A stretch of 64,000 nt of DNA from Winogradskyella eckloniae (lineage in GTDB: Bacteria > Bacteroidota > Bacteroidia > Flavobacteriales > Flavobacteriaceae): positions 124,001 through 188,000 of the forward strand of contig NZ_JABRWP010000002.1 of the NCBI RefSeq assembly GCF_013249045.1. Reading direction: 5' to 3'. The position numbers and the translations under genes are program-made. The notes under the pieces are model-generated. The model was not told the origin of the DNA and did no database searches. It was given only the letters and a program-made list of their open reading frames with translations. The number at the start of each line of letters is the position of its first letter. The first letter of the stretch is position 1. Shown here one piece after another: positions 59,936 through 64,000 of this stretch.

Positions 59936-60978
59936 TGCAGAATACTACCATAAAGAAATCTTATAAGTTTGCACTGAGAACAGCGTTTTATATCACGTTG
60001 TTTTCAACGGTGTTAATGACCTTTTATGTATATTACTTTCATACCATTACTTGGCAAGTTGCTTTTTATCCTTTAATTTGTTTTCCCTTATGTATGTTAA
60101 TTATACAATATAGAGTAGAACGCTTTATTTACAAACGGGTTAAAAAAATATACGACGACTTAACACTTCTAGAATCTACAAGCCTACGGCAACAACCCAT
60201 AACGACAGATATGGGAACCTTAACTAAAGAAATTGATAAATACGCTAAGAACAAAAAGATTGAAATAGAGACCCTAAAGGTTAGGGAAGAATACAGGAAA
60301 GAATTTATTGGAAATGTCTCACACGAGCTTAAAACTCCATTGTTTACAGTTCAGAGTTATTTACTCACCTTGTTAGATGGCGCCATTGATGATGAAAAGG
60401 TCAAAAAAAAGTACCTCACTAGAGCAAGTAAAGGTGTAGAACGACTTACCTATATTATTAAAGATTTAGATATGATCACGAAGCTAGAAGTTGGTGATCT
60501 CAGTCTTAAAAAGGAAAATTTTAATATCGTTCAATTAGTTCAAAATGTTTTTGACCTGTTTGAAATGAAAGCTGCAAAAAAGGACATAACGTTAACTTTT
60601 GATATTGATTATAATGAACCAATTATGGTCTATGCAGATAAAGAAAGAATTCAGCAAGTGTTAACAAACCTCATTGTAAATTCTATAAAATACGGACAAG
60701 AAAAAGGGACAACAGAGGTAAGTATTGAAAATCTTATAAAAAACAAAGCAATTATTAGGGTTACAGATAATGGAGAAGGTATTGCAAAAGCGAATCTTCA
60801 ACGCTTGTTTGAGCGTTTTTATAGAGTAGATAAAAGTGGGTCTAGAAAAGAAGGAGGTTCTGGTTTAGGGCTATCTATTGTAAAGCATATTATTGAAGCG
60901 CATGAAGAAAAGATATATATAGAAAGCGAACTTGGTGTCGGTAGTGAGTTTTCTTTTACCTTAGAAAAGTCCAAATAA
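59935..60978 (+). CDS. Sensor histidine kinase (PhoR-like)
   Basis: A 347-residue kinase with two hydrophobic segments (about 13-33 and 38-57) and almost no periplasmic loop. It may therefore sense the membrane or an inner-membrane partner. Dimerisation box: RKEFIGNVSHELKTPLFTVQ with His 130. ATP-binding region: VLTNLIVNSIKYG (N box), VTDNGEGIAKANLQRLFERF (G1), and GGSGLGLSIVKHI (G2). The start codon overlaps the regulator's stop (TAATG). It converges with the glycosyltransferase, their ends overlapping by 18 bases. Confidence 0.94.
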   Translation: MQNTTIKKSYKFALRTAFYITLFSTVLMTFYVYYFHTITWQVAFYPLICFPLCMLIIQYRVERFIYKRVKKIYDDLTLLESTSLRQQPITTDMGTLTKEIDKYAKNKKIEIETLKVREEYRKEFIGNVSHELKTPLFTVQSYLLTLLDGAIDDEKVKKKYLTRASKGVERLTYIIKDLDMITKLEVGDLSLKKENFNIVQLVQNVFDLFEMKAAKKDITLTFDIDYNEPIMVYADKERIQQVLTNLIVNSIKYGQEKGTTEVSIENLIKNKAIIRVTDNGEGIAKANLQRLFERFYRVDKSGSRKEGGSGLGLSIVKHIIEAHEEKIYIESELGVGSEFSFTLEKSK

Positions 60979-62013
60979 ATTGTTGTGGTTGAGTTCAAAA
61001 TCTTCAAACTTAAACCCTGTGTAATCTTCAATATTAGATAATAGTTCTATGCGAAATTCGTGCTGTTGGCAATAAGGAGCGATGCCTTCATTTTGAAACT
61101 TTTTTGCTAAATACTCTTGTTCAAATTGCCCTGGTGTTGGTATAAAAAACGCTTTCTTTTCTAATTTTGCCAAATCCATTATTGTTGTGTAGCCTGATCG
61201 GCTTAGTATAATTTTACTTTGGTTAATAGCCATTTCAAGCGCTTGGCTTGTCATAAAATTATAAACCTCAATATTTCCAATAATTTCTTTTTTCTGCGTC
61301 GCTTCTACTTTACCTTTTACAAAAAGAACCTTGCCGCTAAATGTAGTTAATTCTGTTAATAGTTTTTCTTCTAGAAATGTACGTTGCGGTTCAGGACCAG
61401 ATAATAGAACTAATAAATCATAACGGGTTTCGATATCTATTTTTTTAAATCGCGATAATGGTCCTAAGTATTTTAAGGCAGCATTAAAATGATTTACATG
61501 CCCTAATTTGCCACTTAAATTGTGGATGCCAATATGATCAGGAACCCAACATTCGTTAAATTTCAGAATTATTTTTTGATGGAGTTTGCTACTTATCCAT
61601 GTAGTGTTACCACTTAGTACGCGTAGCTGATGCGTCATAAAAACAGATGGAATGGATTTGTGTCTTACCCCAAATCTATTATCTGAAATAATACCAGAAA
61701 TTCCCTCCGTTTTTACCAATTCGTCTACACGTTTTTTTTCTTTTTTTATGGTTTTTAATACATGCGGAGAATCTTTTAATAATTTGGTTTTAAAACCTTT
61801 TGCCTTTTTAGAGTAAGTTATATTATACGACGGAAGCTCAAAAGTAGTAAGCTCAGGGAATTCTTTTTTTAATAACTCAAGCGCAATACCATCACTTGCA
61901 ATAATGGGATCAAAATTATGTTTTATCAACGCTTTTATTATAGGAATACACCTGGTAGAATGTCCTAATCCCCAATTTAAAGGTGCAACTAAAATTCTTT
62001 TTTTTAAATTCAA
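60961..62013 (-). CDS. Glycosyltransferase, MurG-like (GT28 fold)
   Basis: A 350-residue GT-B glycosyltransferase. The N-terminal VAPLNWGLGHSTRCIPIIKA has the glycine-rich loop of UDP-GlcNAc-using enzymes. The C-terminal half has VLLSGPEPQRTFLEE and LSRSGYTTIMDLAKLEKKAF followed by IPTPGQFEQEYLAKKF, which match the donor-binding end of MurG/UGT-like enzymes. It is not the MurG of peptidoglycan synthesis because the MurG signature differs and the neighbours are unrelated. The acceptor is unknown. The gene is divergent from trmB. Confidence 0.88.
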   Translation of the reverse strand: MNLKKRILVAPLNWGLGHSTRCIPIIKALIKHNFDPIIASDGIALELLKKEFPELTTFELPSYNITYSKKAKGFKTKLLKDSPHVLKTIKKEKKRVDELVKTEGISGIISDNRFGVRHKSIPSVFMTHQLRVLSGNTTWISSKLHQKIILKFNECWVPDHIGIHNLSGKLGHVNHFNAALKYLGPLSRFKKIDIETRYDLLVLLSGPEPQRTFLEEKLLTELTTFSGKVLFVKGKVEATQKKEIIGNIEVYNFMTSQALEMAINQSKIILSRSGYTTIMDLAKLEKKAFFIPTPGQFEQEYLAKKFQNEGIAPYCQQHEFRIELLSNIEDYTGFKFEDFELNHNNLFGLF

Positions 62014-62113
62014 CAGACGTTAGTGTTTATAATTTTGGATTAGATGGTATTTAACAAAGATAAACCTAAAATGTTTGCTTAATTTTACCAAAATATTAAT
62101 AAATCTATAACTA

Positions 62114-62788
62114 GTGGGAAGTAAAAATAAACAGAAACGCTTTAGAGAAAATGAAACCTTTCATAATGTATATCAGCCAACTCGCGAGGAATTAGTTGAT
62201 GCCACCTATAAACTAAAAGGAAAATGGAGATCAGATGTGTTTAAAAACAATAATCCGTTAGTTTTAGAGCTTGGATGTGGTAAAGGAGAATATACGGTAG
62301 GTTTAGCCAAACGATACCCAACAAAAAACTTTATTGGTATAGATATCAAAGGTGCGCGTTTTTGGAGAGGCGCAAAAACAGCGATAGAAGAAGAGATTCC
62401 TAATGCCGCCTTTATAAGAACTCAAATAGAATTAATTGAATCTGTTTTTGAAGAAAACGAAGTAGATGAGATATGGATTACATTTCCAGATCCTCAAATA
62501 AAATACCAACGTACTAAACACAGAATGACCAATTTACAGTTTTTAGAGCGTTACAAAAAAGTACTAAAACCTGGTGGATTGATGCACTTAAAAACCGATA
62601 GTGAGTTTATGCATGGCTACACATTAGGACTGTTACACGGATCTGGTGATGAGGTATTATATGCTAATCATAATGTTTATAAATTAGAGGGTAGTCCGGA
62701 GGATGTTACAGAAATTCAGACTTTTTACGAAAATCAGTATTTAGAAAAAGACAAAGCAATTACGTATATTAGATTTAAAATAAACTAA
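62114..62788 (+). CDS. trmB: tRNA (guanine-N7)-methyltransferase
   Basis: Methylates G46 of the tRNA variable loop with SAM. The 224-residue product begins at GTG 62114 (GSKNKQKRFRENETFHNVYQ after the initiator). It shows the SAM motif LELGCGKGEYTVGLAKRYPT (about 57-76), FIGIDIKGARFWRGAKTAI (the TrmB basic patch), and the characteristic EIWITFPDPQIKYQRTKHR (about 125-143), with Asp and Pro of the active site. It is followed by the LysE-type gene 2 bases downstream. Confidence 0.95.
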   Translation: MGSKNKQKRFRENETFHNVYQPTREELVDATYKLKGKWRSDVFKNNNPLVLELGCGKGEYTVGLAKRYPTKNFIGIDIKGARFWRGAKTAIEEEIPNAAFIRTQIELIESVFEENEVDEIWITFPDPQIKYQRTKHRMTNLQFLERYKKVLKPGGLMHLKTDSEFMHGYTLGLLHGSGDEVLYANHNVYKLEGSPEDVTEIQTFYENQYLEKDKAITYIRFKIN

Positions 62789-62790
62789 TC

Positions 62791-63420
62791 TTGAGCATTA
62801 CCGTTATTTTCTTTCTAGGGCTTCTTGTGGCAATAATTGGTGTTGTGCCACCAGGACTGCTAAACATGACAGCAGCACGAATTAGTTTAAAAGAAGGCGC
62901 AGGCCGAGGTATTATGTTTTCAACAGGTGTGTGTATTGTTGTGTTTATTCAAACTTATTTGGCTGCGATTTTCGCGAGGTATTTATCAAAAAATCAAGAT
63001 ATTGTAGAGATACTTCAGCGTGTAGCATTTGTGATTTTTGTATTAATTACCATTTATTTTCTAGTATTAGCATCAAAACAAAAACCAGCCAAAAAAGAAA
63101 CGGAAATTAAAAGTAAACATGGCAGATTATTACATGGTATGTTGTTGTCTGCGCTTAATGTTTTTCCTATTCCGTATCAAGCCTATATGACCATTACTTT
63201 AGTTTCTTTTGGGTGGATGAATTTTGAAAGACTAAGTATTGTTACATATGTCACGGGAGCGGCAACAGGTACATTTGTGACGTTGTATTTTTATATTTTC
63301 TTTTTTGATAAAATTAAAGATCGCAATTTTACGTCTCAAAAAAGTATGAATTTAAGTATAGGAATCATTACTGGTATTGTAGCCTTAATAACATTTATAA
63401 ACATTATAAGAGAATTATAA
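62791..63420 (+). CDS. LysE family exporter
   Basis: A 209-residue membrane protein with about six hydrophobic segments. It has the LysE/RhtB pattern GLLVAIIGVVPPGLLNMTAA (about 10-29, the two-proline motif). It begins at TTG 62791, which is the only start close to the trmB stop. RhtB-type proteins export amino acids or homoserine lactones; the substrate here is unknown. It lies between trmB and the alkyltransferase-like gene with almost no spacing, so the three form one unit. Confidence 0.85.
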   Translation: MSITVIFFLGLLVAIIGVVPPGLLNMTAARISLKEGAGRGIMFSTGVCIVVFIQTYLAAIFARYLSKNQDIVEILQRVAFVIFVLITIYFLVLASKQKPAKKETEIKSKHGRLLHGMLLSALNVFPIPYQAYMTITLVSFGWMNFERLSIVTYVTGAATGTFVTLYFYIFFFDKIKDRNFTSQKSMNLSIGIITGIVALITFINIIREL

Positions 63421-63753
63421 ATGAAGCCTGAAACTTTAGGATTTTTTGAAAAAGTGTACGAAGTTGCCAAGCAAATCCCTGTCGGTAGAGTTACATCTTA
63501 TGGTGCCATAGCTAAATATTTAGGTGCCAGTAAAAGTGCGCGAATTGTAGGATACGCAATGAATGGTTCTCACGGAAAAGACGTGCCTGCACACCGAGTT
63601 GTAAATAGAAAAGGACTATTAACAGGTAAGCATCATTTTGAAGGTACCAATCTTATGCAACAGTTATTAGAAAGTGAAGGAATTGAAGTCATAGAAAACC
63701 AAATTCAAAATTTAGAATCAGTGTATTGGGATCCGGTTAAGGAACTTAAATAG
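63421..63753 (+). CDS. Alkyltransferase-like protein (ATL), Cys replaced by Ala
   Basis: A 110-residue protein with the O6-alkylguanine-DNA alkyltransferase DNA-binding fold. VYEVAKQIPVGRVTSYGAIA, then SKSARIVGYAMNGS with the recognition helix and Arg finger, and PAHRVVNRKG (residues 56-65). The active-site Cys of the PCHRV motif is Ala 57, so it cannot remove alkyl groups itself. Such ATL proteins bind alkylated DNA and hand it to nucleotide excision repair. It is directly behind the LysE-type gene with no gap. Confidence 0.93.
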   Translation: MKPETLGFFEKVYEVAKQIPVGRVTSYGAIAKYLGASKSARIVGYAMNGSHGKDVPAHRVVNRKGLLTGKHHFEGTNLMQQLLESEGIEVIENQIQNLESVYWDPVKELK

Positions 63754-63871
63754 TTGACGTCTTACTCATGTTTTTTATGCATAGAATTAAAGAGGGTATT
63801 TAATATTCATAAACTAAATCCATCTATTATACAATTCAATTTAACTACTTCAAAATCTAGATTTTTAGCAG

Positions 63872-63879
63872 TATCTTTG
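63872..63879 (+). promoter_or_regulatory. Candidate -7 box for the mrp gene
   Basis: TATCTTTG is an exact match to the -7 consensus, about 74 bases before the start of the cut-off gene. No TTG is seen at the -33 distance. Confidence 0.45.
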
Positions 63880-63952
63880 CGTTTAGAATTAATCTTAATA
63901 AGAAAATAGAATCTTTACGTAAAGCTCTAATTTTCATGTCTTATTCGTTAAT

Positions 63953-64000
63953 ATGAAATTAAATAAACAAGATATACTTAACGCACTAAAAACGATCACA
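63953..64000 (+). CDS. Mrp/ApbC family P-loop ATPase, start only (cut by window edge)
   Basis: Sixteen codons remain, reading MKLNKQDILNALKTIT. This opening (K-x-x-I-x-x-A-L-x-x-I/V) is the N-terminus of the Mrp/NBP35 family, which assembles iron-sulfur clusters and has a DUF59 domain here. The Walker A loop is beyond the window, so the call rests on a short N-terminal match and the fact that an ORF begins here. Confidence 0.5.
   Translation, partial: MKLNKQDILNALKTIT

Noticed and set aside
1..64000. tRNA, rRNA, CRISPR, insertion sequences or prophage
   Set aside because: Searched by eye for T-loop motifs, direct repeat arrays, transposase or integrase motifs; none were found.

Overview
The window is a chromosomal, housekeeping-rich stretch of a Bacteroidota genome, most likely Flavobacteriaceae. 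The DNA is AT-rich. Promoters fit the Bacteroidota -7 box TAnnTTTG rather than TATAAT, and Shine-Dalgarno sequences are mostly absent. There is a type IX secretion sorting-domain protein, a TonB-dependent receptor, and many families typical of this phylum (DUF3098, DUF3127, DUF4271, DUF4296, DUF4301, S46 peptidase, group II GGGP synthase). I see no rRNA, tRNA, CRISPR array, phage, IS element or integrase. Both edges cut genes: alanine dehydrogenase on the left and an Mrp/ApbC-type ATPase on the right.

Region by region. 0-5 kb: ald fragment, then leuS with two small envelope genes behind it. 5-10 kb: a conserved ftsX-DUF3098-uppP-truB run ending in a TonB-like gene. 10-16 kb: tag, aat, an SSB-like DUF3127 protein, flavin reductase, an orphan histidine kinase, HIT and greA. 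16-24 kb: a seven-gene minus-strand operon (Sfp-type transferase, GGGP synthase, thiamine-binding protein, PnuC-type transporter, NadR-like kinase, DUF4301, arfB), followed by a TPP riboswitch that controls a TonB-dependent receptor. 24-30 kb: ahcY, a secreted repeat-like protein, a DPP11-like S46 peptidase and a lipoprotein. 30-36 kb: methionine aminotransferase and omega-amidase bracketing two paralogous coiled-coil envelope proteins, then an Ig-like lipoprotein and comF. 36-45 kb: glyS, an 1146-residue outer-membrane protein, exoA, an OmpA lipoprotein and an aldo/keto reductase. 45-50 kb: Lrp regulator, saccharopine dehydrogenase family protein, DUF423, pckA, hemD-like, DUF4271. 50-57 kb: polyprenol-phosphate glycosyltransferase, dihydroorotase, DUF4296, epimerase, tyrS, LuxE-like protein. 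57-64 kb: T9SS cargo protein, a PhoB/PhoR-like two-component pair, a glycosyltransferase, trmB, a LysE-type exporter, an alkyltransferase-like protein and mrp.

How the genes may work together: the clearest functional unit is thiamine acquisition. The TPP riboswitch directly precedes the receptor, and the adjacent operon carries a thiamine-binding protein next to a PnuC/PnuT permease and a NadR-type kinase. This suggests outer-membrane uptake, inner-membrane transport and phosphorylation trapping of thiamine, although permease and kinase specificity cannot be read from sequence alone. The aminotransferase and omega-amidase would form a glutamine-driven transamination pair. FtsX, UppP, GGGP synthase, the polyprenol glycosyltransferase and the OmpA protein are envelope functions.

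The most unusual signals are regulatory or architectural. They are: a TPP riboswitch whose P3 arm is enlarged by CAGT/ACTG blocks; a terminator-like hairpin at the very 5' end of the greA transcript; a dispersed palindrome with two copies lodged just before start codons; two genes that seem to lack a canonical start codon; and two neighbouring paralogs sharing end motifs around a variable coiled coil.
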